Positions 1 through 9,160 of a DNA stretch of 64,000 nucleotides are shown here, one piece after another. Below the pieces are notes generated by a model. The model searched no databases. It had not been told where the DNA came from and worked only from the letters and a program-made list of their open reading frames with translations. The DNA lies in NCBI RefSeq assembly GCF_034653355.1, contig NZ_JAYEER010000003.1, positions 620,001 to 684,000 on the forward strand, read 5' to 3'. The translations under genes and the position numbers were made by a program. The DNA is from Nitrospirillum sp034653355. GTDB lineage: Bacteria; Pseudomonadota; Alphaproteobacteria; Azospirillales; Azospirillaceae. Within the stretch, counting starts at the first letter, position 1. Every line of letters begins with the position of its first letter.

Positions 1-322
1 TGGCCAGTTCCGCCTTGAGCGCGGCGGCATCGGCCAAATCGGGGCGATGGCAGGCGACCACGTCGGCCGGGTCGTACTCGTTCAGGTCCGGGTCGATGGC
101 CAGGACCACGCCGCCCCGGCCCATGGCCTCAAGGCAGGCGGCGGCGGTGTCGCGGTGACGGTTCAGGCTGCCGCTGACGGCGACGATGTCCGCCGCCCCC
201 AACCGGGCGCCCAACTGTTGGCCCACCACCCGGCCCTGGGCGATGCCCAGCGCCGACAGGCGGTCGTAATCGTCCGCCCCGAAGGAGGCCTGGCCATGGC
301 GGATGAGGTGCAGCGCCACCAT
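1..322 (-). CDS. Histidine phosphatase family protein (C-terminus outside window)
   Basis: The protein begins MVALHLIRHGQASFG, with the RHG catalytic signature of the histidine phosphatase (phosphoglycerate mutase-like) superfamily at residues 8-10; the histidine would be phosphorylated during catalysis. The start lies 4 nt beyond the stop of the upstream phosphotransferase-like gene, so it is the last visible gene of a minus-strand operon with an acyl-CoA dehydrogenase and an SDR. About 107 residues are seen before the window edge, so the second catalytic His and the substrate cannot be judged. Small phosphatases of this type are often found next to ACAD10/11-like genes; the function here is inferred only at family level. 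Confidence 0.85.
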   Translation of the reverse strand, partial: MVALHLIRHGQASFGADDYDRLSALGIAQGRVVGQQLGARLGAADIVAVSGSLNRHRDTAAACLEAMGRGGVVLAIDPDLNEYDPADVVACHRPDLADAAALKAELA

Positions 323-326
323 GGGA

Positions 327-1454
327 TCAGCGCCCTGCCCGACGCAGGATGCGGCGGCACCGCCAATCCAGGTAGGTCACCAGCAGCCAGAAGCGTTTGA
401 AGGCCGGGTTGCGGGTCTGGCGGTGGTGATAGCGGTAATAGATCTGCTGGGCGATGACGGCTAGGCGGAACAGGCCGAACACCTCATAGAAGGTCCAGTC
501 CACCGCTTTCGCATCCAGCCGGTCGCCCATGGCCGCCAGGTAGTGCGCCACCACCTGGTCCCGCGTCAGCATGCCGGGCAGATGGGTGGGCTGGCGGCGG
601 ATGGAGCGCATGAAGAAATCGTCATCCGCCTGCACCCAGTAGGCCAGCGCTCCGCCCAGATCCATCAGCGGGTCGCCGATGGTGGCCATTTCCCAATCCA
701 GCACGCCGATGACATGGGTGGGGTCGGCCGCATCCAGCACCAGATTGTCGAAACGCCAGTCGTTATGGATGACGCACGCGGCGCTGTCCGCCGGCGTGTT
801 GGCGGCCAGCCAGGCCCGCACCTTGGCGAAAGAGGGCACGTTCCAGGTGCGCGCCTTCTGGTAGCGGCCGGACCATCCCTCCACCTGGCGGCGGCAATAG
901 CCGTCGCCCTTGCCCAGGGCCGACAGGCCGGCCGCCTCCGGGTCCACCCGGTGCAGGGCCACCAGCTTGTCCACCATGGCCAGGCACAGGCGGCGCACCG
1001 CGTCCGGCCCCATGTCCAGGCCGCGCGGCAGGTTGGCCCGGGGGATGATGCCGGCGATGCGTTCCATGACATAGAAATCGGCGCCGATGACCCGTTCGTC
1101 CTGGCACAGCCCCACCATGGTGGGCACCCAGGGGAAGACGGGCTTCAGCGCCTGCTGCACCCGGAATTCGCGCGCCATGTCGTGGGCGGACTTGGCCTTG
1201 GTGCCGGCCGGCGGCCGGCGCAGGATGAAGTCCCCCTCAGCCCCGTCCTGGCCATAGGCCAGGCGGTAGGTCCAGTTGCTGGCCCCGCCGGAATATTGCG
1301 TCACGGCCGGCAGGCCCCGCAGGTCCGGCCGCCGTTCCTTCAGCCAGCGGTCGACCACCGCGACGTCCAGATCCTCGCCCGGCCGAACCGGGCCCGCCCG
1401 GTCGGTCACAGGACGGGACGGGGCCTTCCCCGCCGCCACGGACGCCGCCGTCAT
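327..1454 (-). CDS. Phosphotransferase family protein (APH/ACAD10-11 kinase-like)
   Basis: This 375-residue protein has the protein-kinase-like fold of aminoglycoside phosphotransferases. The catalytic HNDWRFDNL loop (HxDxxxxN) is near residue 228 and the metal-binding DWEMATIGDP near 250. Its neighbours are an acyl-CoA dehydrogenase and an SDR, the bacterial counterpart of human ACAD10/ACAD11, where a kinase-like domain phosphorylates 4-hydroxyacyl-CoA before elimination. An antibiotic-resistance role is therefore unlikely. The start overlaps the stop of the preceding SDR gene by 4 nt (ATGA), implying translational coupling. Substrate is inferred from context. Confidence 0.88.
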   Translation of the reverse strand: MTAASVAAGKAPSRPVTDRAGPVRPGEDLDVAVVDRWLKERRPDLRGLPAVTQYSGGASNWTYRLAYGQDGAEGDFILRRPPAGTKAKSAHDMAREFRVQQALKPVFPWVPTMVGLCQDERVIGADFYVMERIAGIIPRANLPRGLDMGPDAVRRLCLAMVDKLVALHRVDPEAAGLSALGKGDGYCRRQVEGWSGRYQKARTWNVPSFAKVRAWLAANTPADSAACVIHNDWRFDNLVLDAADPTHVIGVLDWEMATIGDPLMDLGGALAYWVQADDDFFMRSIRRQPTHLPGMLTRDQVVAHYLAAMGDRLDAKAVDWTFYEVFGLFRLAVIAQQIYYRYHHRQTRNPAFKRFWLLVTYLDWRCRRILRRAGR

Positions 1455-2341
1455 CCGCGCGACCCGGTTGGGGCCGCCGGCTGCTGGGGCGGGGCGGCGG
1501 CGGTACGCGACGGGGTCGCCATGCTGCGCGCCCGCTTGTCGATCATGGCCACGTACCAGGCGCGCGGCATCAGCCGCTTCATCAGCCAGAAGCGGCGGCC
1601 CTCCTTGTGCGGCAACAGGTGGCAGCGGCCCGCGGCCACGCCCTGGTAGACATATTCCGCCACATCCTCCGCCGTGATCCCGGGGCGGTTCAGCAGCTTG
1701 TCCACCCGGGCGCGCAGGCGCGGGTCGGTGGTGCGCAGGCTGCTGGCCAGATTGGTCTTGAAGAAGGAGGGGCAGATGACACTGACGCCAATGCCGCTGG
1801 GCGCCAGTTCGTGCTGCAGCGTTTCGGAAAGGGAGACCACCGCCGCCTTGGTCGCGTTGTAGGCGCTCATGGTCGGCATATCGAGCAAGCCGGCCATGGA
1901 GGCGGTGTTCACGAAATAGCCGTGGCCCTGCGCCTTGAACATCGGCGTGAAGGCCTTGCAGCCCCGCACCACGCCCATCAGGTTGATGTCGATGATCCAG
2001 CGCCAGTCGTCCAGCGGCGTGTCATCGATATTGCCGGCCTGGGCCACGCCCGCGTTGTTGACGACGATATCGACCCCGCCCCAACGTTGGGTCAGGGCCT
2101 GGGCGGCCGCGTCCAGCGCCGCGTCATCGCGCACGTCGCAGGGGATGGAAAAGGCGTCGGGGGCGATGGCGGATAGTTCGGCCACCGCTGTCGCCATGGC
2201 GTCCGGGTTGATGTCGCCCACCGCCACGCGCCAGCCGGCGCGGGCATAGCGCTTGCCCAGCGCCAGGCCCAGGCCGCTGGCCCCGCCGGTGATGAAGATG
2301 CGTCCGCCCTGGGGGCCCGTCTTCGGTGTTATCGCCACCAT
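1451..2341 (-). CDS. SDR family NAD(P)-dependent oxidoreductase
   Basis: A classical short-chain dehydrogenase of 296 aa. The cofactor loop TGGASGLG is at residues 18-25, NNAG at 95-98, and the catalytic triad reads S148, Y161 and K165 (YNATK). It lies between the acyl-CoA dehydrogenase (4-nt gap) and the phosphotransferase-like gene (4-nt overlap), so the genes are probably co-transcribed and act on the same acyl or hydroxyacyl substrate. The C-terminal 25 residues are Ala/Pro-rich and outside the conserved fold. Substrate is unknown. Confidence 0.9.
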   Translation of the reverse strand: MVAITPKTGPQGGRIFITGGASGLGLALGKRYARAGWRVAVGDINPDAMATAVAELSAIAPDAFSIPCDVRDDAALDAAAQALTQRWGGVDIVVNNAGVAQAGNIDDTPLDDWRWIIDINLMGVVRGCKAFTPMFKAQGHGYFVNTASMAGLLDMPTMSAYNATKAAVVSLSETLQHELAPSGIGVSVICPSFFKTNLASSLRTTDPRLRARVDKLLNRPGITAEDVAEYVYQGVAAGRCHLLPHKEGRRFWLMKRLMPRAWYVAMIDKRARSMATPSRTAAAPPQQPAAPTGSRG

Positions 2342-2345
2342 GCCC

Positions 2346-3590
2346 TCAACCCTCCCCTTTTGTCTTTTTGTAGCCGCGCTTGGCCAACTCGATGCGGGCG
2401 ATCATGGCCTTGTGCACCTCGTCCGGTCCATCGGCCAAGCGCAGGGACCGCGCCTGGGCGTAGAAGCCGGCCAGCGGCGTATCGCCCGACACGCCCGCCC
2501 CACCATGCATCTGGATGGCGTCGTCCACCACCCGTTCCAGCACGCTGGGCGCCACCACCTTGATGGCGGAAATCTCGGTGAGGGCCGCCTGGGTCCCCAC
2601 CTTGTCCATCTTCCAGGCGGCATAGAGGGTCAGCAGGCGGGCCTGGTCGATGGCCACGCGCGCCTCCGCCACCCGTTCGCGGTTGCCGCCCAGGTCGATC
2701 AGCGGCCGGCCGAAGGCGGTGCGGGCCGTGCCCCGGCGGATCATCAGGTCCAGGGCCGCCTCGGCCGCCCCCAGGCAACGCATGCAGTGGTGGATGCGGC
2801 CGGGGCCCAGACGGCCCTGCGCGATCTCGAACCCCATGCCGGGACCGGCGATCAGGTTGCTTGCCGGCACCCGCACCCGATCGAACGTCACCTCGCCATG
2901 GCCGTGGGGGGCATCCAGGCTACCGAAGACGGGCAACATGCGCTCGATGCGCACGCCGGGCGTGTCCAGCGGCACCAGCACCATGGAATGCTGATGGTGG
3001 CGGTCGCGGCTCTCATCCGGCGTGCGGGCCATGACGATGGCGATGCGGGCGCGGGGGTCACCGATGCCGCTGGACCACCATTTGCGGCCGGTCACCACCA
3101 CCTCGTCGCCCTCGACCACCGCCGTGGCCGCCATGTTGGTGGCGTCGGAGGAGGCCACCTCCGGCTCCGTCATGCAAAACACGCTGCGGATCTCGCCGGC
3201 CAGCAGGGGCTTCAGCCACTGGTCCTGCTGGGCCGGACTGCCGTAGCGCCACAGCACTTCCATATTGCCGGTGTCGGGGGCGTTGCAGTTGAACACCTCC
3301 GGCGCCATCAGGCTGTGGCCCGTGGCCTCGGCGATGGGGGCGTATTCCAGGGTGCTGAGGCCGGCGCCCAATTCCGCGTCGGGCAGGAACAGGTTCCATA
3401 GGCCCTCGGCCTTGGCCCGCGCCTTCAGCTCTTCCATCTTGGGCGGCACGCGCCAGGCGGTCCAGTCGGGGCCGTCATGGGCGGCCACGTCGCGCCAATA
3501 CTGGGCCTCCACCGGGGCGATGTGGTCGGCGATGAAGCGGCGGACCCGGGTCAGATAGTCCTGGCCACGGGCGCTGGGCTGGAAGTCCAT
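2346..3590 (-). CDS. Acyl-CoA dehydrogenase (ACAD10/11-like)
   Basis: A full-length flavin-dependent acyl-CoA dehydrogenase of 414 aa. The FAD/substrate segment FCMTEPEVASSDATNM is near residue 140, and the C-terminal helical domain carries MHGGAGVSGDTPLAGFYAQA. The start was set at the methionine of MDFQPSARGQ because a GGGAGAG ribosome site lies just upstream; the open frame continues another 53 codons without coding character. It is first of a four-gene minus-strand operon with SDR, kinase-like and phosphatase genes and is divergent from a LysR regulator, which probably controls it. Likely role: oxidation of an unusual or hydroxylated fatty acyl-CoA (inferred from context). Confidence 0.92.
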   Translation of the reverse strand: MDFQPSARGQDYLTRVRRFIADHIAPVEAQYWRDVAAHDGPDWTAWRVPPKMEELKARAKAEGLWNLFLPDAELGAGLSTLEYAPIAEATGHSLMAPEVFNCNAPDTGNMEVLWRYGSPAQQDQWLKPLLAGEIRSVFCMTEPEVASSDATNMAATAVVEGDEVVVTGRKWWSSGIGDPRARIAIVMARTPDESRDRHHQHSMVLVPLDTPGVRIERMLPVFGSLDAPHGHGEVTFDRVRVPASNLIAGPGMGFEIAQGRLGPGRIHHCMRCLGAAEAALDLMIRRGTARTAFGRPLIDLGGNRERVAEARVAIDQARLLTLYAAWKMDKVGTQAALTEISAIKVVAPSVLERVVDDAIQMHGGAGVSGDTPLAGFYAQARSLRLADGPDEVHKAMIARIELAKRGYKKTKGEG

Positions 3591-3780
3591 CGGCGTTCTC
3601 TCCCTTTTCTTTTCCCTCACGCGCCGGGCGCCCGCATCCGCGGGCTTGGCTATCCCCGCTCCGCCCCCCCTTACACTAACTGGGCGGTGCTCACTCCGGC
3701 AGACGCCGTCGCGTCCTAGGTTAAAAGGAGTGTAGCGCCGTATTGACATGAACGGATGGGAAGTTTATGCGCGATAAATC

Positions 3781-4734
3781 ATGAATGATGTTCATGATAT
3801 GCGCCTGCTGGCCAGGCTGGACCTGAATCTGCTGCGGGTGTTCGATGCCGTCCACCGGGCGCGCAGCCTGACGCGCGCTGCGGATGAGCTGGCGTTGTCG
3901 CAATCGGCCGTCAGCCACGCCCTGGCCCGCCTGCGCGACCAGCTGGGCCCGCATTTGGGCGCGGGTGATGAGCCGCTGTTCCCCCGCGACGGCCGGGGGG
4001 TCGCCCCCTCGGCCCTGGCCCGCCGCCTGGCCCCCAGGGTGCGTGAGGCGCTGGCGGCCCTGGGGCGGGCCCTGGCCGACGCCCAGGACTTCCAGCCGGA
4101 CCGCGATTTGCGCCAAGCCATCATCGCCATGCCGGAGGCGGTGGAGCCCGCCCTGCTGCCGGCCATGATGGCCCGCCTGCGCCAACACCTGGCGGACGGG
4201 TCCAATCCCCGTCTGGACAGCGTGCGCCTGGATCGGGCCACCATGAAAGCCGATCTGGCGCGGGGGCGCATGGATCTGGCGGTGGACGTGACACTGGCGC
4301 CCGACCCTGATTTGCGCCACCTGCCGCTGCTGAGCGACGATTATTGCCTGGTGGCGGCGGCCGGCCACCCACCCGTGGATTTGGAGGGGTATCTGGCGGC
4401 GGCGCACATCGCCGTCTCCTCCCGCCGCAGCGGGCCGGCGGTGGAGGACTACGCCCTGTTGCGCCTGGGCATACAGCGAAAAATCTCCCTGCGCTGCCAA
4501 CGGTATGAGACCGCCTGCCGCGTGGTAGCGGAAGCAGGCCTGAAAGGCGGGGGCTTGCTGCTGACCATGGGTCGCCACCATAGCCAGCCGCTGGTGGACG
4601 GCAGCCGGGGGGCCCTGGTCACCCTGCCCCTTCCACTGGACATGCCGCCATTGGCGTTTAATCTCTACTGGCATCGCGCCAGCGACGACGACCCCGCCAA
4701 CCGCTGGCTGCGCGACGTTCTGCGCCCGGCCTGA
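3781..4734 (+). CDS. LysR family transcriptional regulator
   Basis: This 317-residue protein has an N-terminal winged helix-turn-helix (RSLTRAADELALSQSAVSHA, about residues 29-48) and a periplasmic-binding-protein-like effector domain. The motif LFPRDGRGVAPS replaces the more common LFxRxxxxxxLT. A later ATG at 3799 is an equally possible start. It is transcribed away from the acyl-CoA dehydrogenase operon across about 190 nt, the usual arrangement for a LysR regulator and its target; control of that operon is inferred. The effector is unknown. Confidence 0.87.
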   Translation: MNDVHDMRLLARLDLNLLRVFDAVHRARSLTRAADELALSQSAVSHALARLRDQLGPHLGAGDEPLFPRDGRGVAPSALARRLAPRVREALAALGRALADAQDFQPDRDLRQAIIAMPEAVEPALLPAMMARLRQHLADGSNPRLDSVRLDRATMKADLARGRMDLAVDVTLAPDPDLRHLPLLSDDYCLVAAAGHPPVDLEGYLAAAHIAVSSRRSGPAVEDYALLRLGIQRKISLRCQRYETACRVVAEAGLKGGGLLLTMGRHHSQPLVDGSRGALVTLPLPLDMPPLAFNLYWHRASDDDPANRWLRDVLRPA

Positions 4735-4769
4735 CGGGCGCCCCAATTCTTTGGCCAAGGACCACCGCC

Positions 4770-5756
4770 ATGCCGCGATTCCTGCCCCAAGCCGCCCACC
4801 ACGTCTCGAAACTGGCCCTGCCCCTGGCCATTGCCGCCCTGCTGGCGCTCGGCGGAAACGCCAGACCGGCCTGGGCCGACAACGCGTCCGACCTGGCCAT
4901 GGCGCGTCTGGCCATGGCCAGGCACGATTACGCCGGGGCCCTGCCCACGTTGACCCAGCTGGCGAACCAGGGCGACGCCGGCGCCATGGTGGAGCTGACC
5001 AAGATTTACGGCCAGGGCCTGGGCGTGGCGGTGGATCAGGACAAGGCGCTGGCCTATCTGCGCCAGGCGGTGGAAAAGGGCAACGCCCAGGCCCAGGTGG
5101 GCCTGGCGGTGCTGTACGACCAGGGCAGCAACGGCCTGCCCAAGGACCCGGCGGAGGCCGCGCGCCTGTACAAGCTGGCGGCGGACCAGGGCAACGCCCG
5201 GGGCCAGGTCAGCCTGGGCTGGCATTACGAGAACGGCAGCGGCGTGCCCAAGAACGTGGCGGAGGCGGTGCGCCTCTATACCCTGGGCGCCCGCCAGGGC
5301 GACGCCGCCGGCCAGACCAACCTGGGCTGGATGTATCAGAACGGCGCCGGCGTGCCCCGCAACCCCACCGAAGCCGCGCGCCTGTACAAGCAGGCGGCCA
5401 GCCAGGGCTTCGTCCGCGCCCAGGGCCAGATGGGGGCGATCTACCTGGCGGGCGTGGGCGTCACCAAGGACCCGGTGGAGGCGGCCCGCTGGAACATGAT
5501 GGCGGCGGAACGCGGCTGGGTCCCCGCCCAATTCGCCCTGGGCTTCCAGTACCGCCAAGGCGAAGGTGTCGCCCGCGACGACGCCCAGGCCCTGCACTGG
5601 CTGCGCAAGGCGGCGGACGGCGGCGAACAGGGCGCCATCGCCCTGCTGGCACAGATGTATGAAAGCGGCGATGGCGCGCCCAAGGACGTGGCGGAGGCCC
5701 AGCGCCTATGGGCCAAGCTGCCCGCCGACCAGCGCCCGGGGTCCAAGGCGCAATGA
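4770..5756 (+). CDS. Sel1-like repeat (SLR/TPR) protein, secreted
   Basis: A 328-aa protein with an N-terminal signal peptide (hydrophobic ALPLAIAALLALGGNA, predicted cleavage after PAWA near residue 36) followed by about seven tandem Sel1 repeats of some 36 residues with the recurring pattern A..LY..AA.QG.A.AQ..LG..Y..G.GV..D. Such alpha-solenoids act as periplasmic protein-interaction scaffolds. The upstream gene is a LysR regulator on the same strand 35 nt away; the downstream gene converges. No partner can be inferred from the neighbours. Confidence 0.9.
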   Translation: MPRFLPQAAHHVSKLALPLAIAALLALGGNARPAWADNASDLAMARLAMARHDYAGALPTLTQLANQGDAGAMVELTKIYGQGLGVAVDQDKALAYLRQAVEKGNAQAQVGLAVLYDQGSNGLPKDPAEAARLYKLAADQGNARGQVSLGWHYENGSGVPKNVAEAVRLYTLGARQGDAAGQTNLGWMYQNGAGVPRNPTEAARLYKQAASQGFVRAQGQMGAIYLAGVGVTKDPVEAARWNMMAAERGWVPAQFALGFQYRQGEGVARDDAQALHWLRKAADGGEQGAIALLAQMYESGDGAPKDVAEAQRLWAKLPADQRPGSKAQ

Positions 5757-5777
5757 CATCCGATGGGGAACCGCCCG

Positions 5778-7369
5778 TCAGCCCGGCGATTGCCGTGAAT
5801 TGGCCAGCAGGTCGACGCGCGACATGCGCACGATGTGTTCCGGCGTTTCCGTCCAGCCGCCGATGAGGTCGCCGGCCACGAAGTCGGCGCCCACACGGTC
5901 CACCAGGCCCTCGGTCTCCACCGAGTCCACACCTTCGACATACAGTTTCAGGCGGTGGCGCCGGGCCTCGACCGCCACCAGGCCCAGGTCGGTCGCCAAC
6001 CGCTCCGGGCTGGGCCGCTCCGCCCCAAGGCGATCGATGGCCATCTTGTCCCCGGCACCGGGCAGGACGACGCCCACGCCCTTCACCCCGGCCGCCGCCA
6101 GCGTGGTCATGTCCTGCCGGCCCAACGCCACCCCCACCATCAGGTTGCGCCCGAAGGGGCGCAGCGCCGTGACGAAGTCCGCTAGCCGACCGGCGGGTGT
6201 GCCTTCGGGCAGGCCCACCAGATGGTAGGTCAGGAAGGGAATGAGGTGGGCCGGGATGCGGCTGGCCAGCGCCACGTAAGACCGGCGACGTTGCACGCTG
6301 GCCAGGGTCTCATAATGCACGGGCAGGGACAGGAAGAAGCGGAAGCGGTTCTCGTACAGTTCCAGGTAGGTGCCGATGGCCTGGCGCATCGCCTCCTCAT
6401 CCATGTCCAGGATGGCGTTCATGGTTTCCACCGACAGGGTGCCGGGGCTGCCAAACTGCGGGATGGAATCATAGCCGAAGACCGCCTGGCCACCCCGCCG
6501 CATGCGTCGGCCCCGGGTGATGTACAGGCACAGCGCCTGGTGGTTGGCGTCCCAGACCGGGCGGTAGACGATTTCCAGCGGCCCGAGCTGGCCATGCGCC
6601 GCCCAGGCGGCCGTCACCTCGCTCTGGCGGAAGGGCGGTGTTTCCCCCCACCAGCCCCCGCCTTGCCGCCGCCCTGGCTGGGCAGCGGCGCCCAGCGGGG
6701 ATCGCCGGAAGCGCCAGCGGCTTCCTGGATGAGGGTGCCGCCGCCCCCGCCCCGGCCCGGCACGCCGTGCAGATCGGTCCAGCCGGGGGCGGCGGCCTTC
6801 CCCGACGCCGCCGCTTCCCGCCCCATGGCCAAGGCGTCGGCGCGGGCCGCGCCGGCCAGCAGGTCGGCCAGGCGATGCTGCTTCAGCACCAGGTCGCCCG
6901 TGACCTGGCGTACGGCGGTGCGCACCACGATGGTGCCGGTGTCGGCATCGCCCAGCAGCAGACGCTGCAGGTCGTGCAACACGCGGGCGCACAGCAGGCT
7001 GGCCGCGCGCTCATCCATCTGCGCGAACACCACCAGATAAGTGTCGGGGCCGTAGGGGAAGACCACGTCGCCGGGGCTCAGCGACTGGTTCAGCAGCCGC
7101 TCGGTCAGCTGGTGCACACGGTCACGTACCGAGGCCCAACGGGACCCCAGCCTTTCCTTCAGGCTTTCCAGGCCCAGAAGCTGGACGGTGCCGGCGCTGA
7201 TGCGTGCCTGATGCTCAAGGATGGCGCCCAGCCTGTCCTGGATATCGTCCGCCCCCGCGTCGGACGTGATGGACTCGATGGCGGCTGGGCGGGGGGAAGG
7301 GGCGGGTGTCGCCGGCGGTTGGCCGTCCCCCAGCCACCAAGTCGTAATTTTGTTGATCAGACTGGACAT
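5778..7369 (-). pseudogene. GGDEF/EAL-like signalling protein interrupted by a -1 frameshift
   Basis: Two collinear halves lie in different minus-strand frames. The first (7369 to the TGA at 6614) starts MSSLINKITTWWLGDGQP and contains a stretch like a degenerate GGDEF domain (FPYGPDTYLVVFAQMDERAA). The second, from about 6650 to 5778, has an EAL-like beginning (GPLEIVYRPVWDANHQ) and ending (ADFVAGDLIGGWTETP), but canonical EAL catalytic residues are not evident. The frames join by a -1 shift at a G6 (6644-6649) or G5 (6655-6659) run on the coding strand; one added G would restore an open frame of about 530 codons. It could be a sequencing error, a true mutation or slippage. An enzymatically inactive c-di-GMP effector or relic is the best guess. 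Confidence 0.7.
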
Positions 7370-7473
7370 GCCGCCGCTTAAAACCCCGCTCGCTCAGTAC
7401 AGCGTCTATGGTGCCCCCCCGACGGGCTGACGAGAACTCAGACGGTCGGGGTAGCCCGCCGGGACAGGCAGCC

Positions 7474-9117
7474 TCAGGCGCCCCCGGTTTCCGCCACCGT
7501 CGCCGTCGGCGGGGAATCCGAATCCCGTCGCGCCACCCTTGTTTCGGATCCAAAATAGATGACCAGCAGCAGGGAGGCCGCCATCAGGCCGCAGATGGCC
7601 AGCGCCAGGGTTCCCAGGCCTGGGACCAGCGCCGCGATGGCCAGGCATTGGGTCACCAGACCACCGGCCTTGCTGCACCCGGCCACCCAGCCGGTGGCGC
7701 GTCCCCGCAGCGCCACGGCGTAGTTCTCGGCCGTGTAGGGCAACAGCACGGCCAGGATGCCGTTGCCGCCGACGATCAGCAGCGCCACCGGCGCCACCAC
7801 GTCCAGCAGACCGGCCCCCTCGTCCAGCCGCATGACGCCGCCCAGGCCGGCGATGGCGACGATGATCATCAGCGCCAGCGTCCACTTCGTGCTCCAACGG
7901 AAATAGAGCAGCGCCGCCAGCGCGATGGTGGGGCAGGCGATGAGGGCGGACGCCGCCAGCAGGCGGCTGGACACGACGACGTCCATGCCCCGGGCGGTCA
8001 GCTCGGCCGGCAGCCACAGCAGCAGGCCGAAATTGGTGAAGCTCCACGCCAGGGCGGTGACCGTCAGGGCCAGGGTGCGGCCGCTGAGGAAATGTGTCTC
8101 CCCCTCCTTGAACGCGGGTGTCCCTTCCGCCGCCGCGGCCAGGGTGGCGCCAAAGCGGGCGAGCGTGCGCTCCGCCTCCCGCAGGCGCCCGCGCAACAGC
8201 AGGAAATGGGGGGATTCCGGAATCTGGCCGTTGAGGAACACCAGGATCAGGCCGGTGGGCAGATTCAGCAGCCACATGATGCGCCAGCCAAACAGGGGCT
8301 GCAGCAGGGCCGACAGGCCGCTGGCCGCCAGATAGCCGCCGATGCCGCCCAGGCCCCCGACCAGCACCAGGTTCCACCCCCGGTGACGCAGCGGCATGGT
8401 CTCCGCCAGCAGGGCATAGGCCACGGGCAGCATGCCGCCCGCCGCCGCCCCCATGAGGAAGCACATGGCCACGTTCCACCAGAAGTCGGGCATGGCCCCG
8501 CAGATGGAGGTGCCGACGAACATGACGGAGGACAGCAGGATGGAGGCGCGGCGGCCGTAAACGTCGGCCAAGGCCCCCCAGATCAGGGAACCCACGACCG
8601 TTCCGGCCAGCGCCGCCATGGGCAGCCAGGCCACCGTCGTCTTGTCCACGCCGTATTCGTCGCGCATGCCGGGCAGGACGAAGCCCAGGCTGGCCGGCTT
8701 CATCACGTCGATGACCAGGGCCACGACGATCACCGCCATCAGCCGCCAGTGCGCCGCGCGCAGGGGGCCGTCATCGTGCACCACGGCGAGGTCGGCGGCC
8801 GGCGCCGCCGTCTTGCGCGGCAGCAGGCCATAGGCGGCGATGAGAACGCCCACGATGATCAGGCCCATGCCGACGGTCATGCCCATGTCCATGGGCATGT
8901 CGGCCAGGCGATAGCCGGCATCCTTGGCCATGAGGAACATGGGCAGGTGCAGCACCACGCCCGCGGTCACCACGGCGCAACCGATCCAGAAAGCCAGCAC
9001 CGCCCGCCGGTCGGCCAGCACCCGGCCCCCATCCTCAGGGCCAGTCTCAAAGAACGACGCCACCCAAGCCACCTCGCTGGACGAAGGAAAGCGGCGCGCC
9101 CAATCCGGACGCGCCAC
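7474..9117 (-). CDS. MFS transporter with extended N-terminus
   Basis: A major facilitator superfamily protein with 12 or more hydrophobic segments; the MFS motif-A-like loop reads GALADVYGRRAS. Two extra helices (AVLAFWIGCAVVTAGVVLHL and MGMTVGMGLIIVGVLIAAYG) precede the canonical domain. The start is uncertain: GTG at 9117 is chosen, but GTG at 9063 (preceded by GAGG) and TTG at 9150 are in frame. It follows the XylE-like gene by 43 nt on the same strand and is probably in the lacI-xylE operon, implying sugar or glycoside transport. Substrate is unknown. Confidence 0.8.
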   Translation of the reverse strand: MARPDWARRFPSSSEVAWVASFFETGPEDGGRVLADRRAVLAFWIGCAVVTAGVVLHLPMFLMAKDAGYRLADMPMDMGMTVGMGLIIVGVLIAAYGLLPRKTAAPAADLAVVHDDGPLRAAHWRLMAVIVVALVIDVMKPASLGFVLPGMRDEYGVDKTTVAWLPMAALAGTVVGSLIWGALADVYGRRASILLSSVMFVGTSICGAMPDFWWNVAMCFLMGAAAGGMLPVAYALLAETMPLRHRGWNLVLVGGLGGIGGYLAASGLSALLQPLFGWRIMWLLNLPTGLILVFLNGQIPESPHFLLLRGRLREAERTLARFGATLAAAAEGTPAFKEGETHFLSGRTLALTVTALAWSFTNFGLLLWLPAELTARGMDVVVSSRLLAASALIACPTIALAALLYFRWSTKWTLALMIIVAIAGLGGVMRLDEGAGLLDVVAPVALLIVGGNGILAVLLPYTAENYAVALRGRATGWVAGCSKAGGLVTQCLAIAALVPGLGTLALAICGLMAASLLLVIYFGSETRVARRDSDSPPTATVAETGGA

Positions 9118-9160
9118 CCAACCTATAGCTGTGAGCGTTACCAACCGCCAGCGGGAACGC

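Noticed and set aside
47..1677. Long plus-strand open frames opposite the phosphotransferase and SDR genes
   Set aside because: They are antisense shadows in GC-rich DNA, with His/Arg/Gly-rich products and no domains; the minus-strand genes have clear family motifs.
6700..6992. Upstream part of the long frame covering the EAL-like half
   Set aside because: This Arg/Pro/Gly-rich stretch is an out-of-frame reading of the GGDEF-like half, not extra coding sequence.
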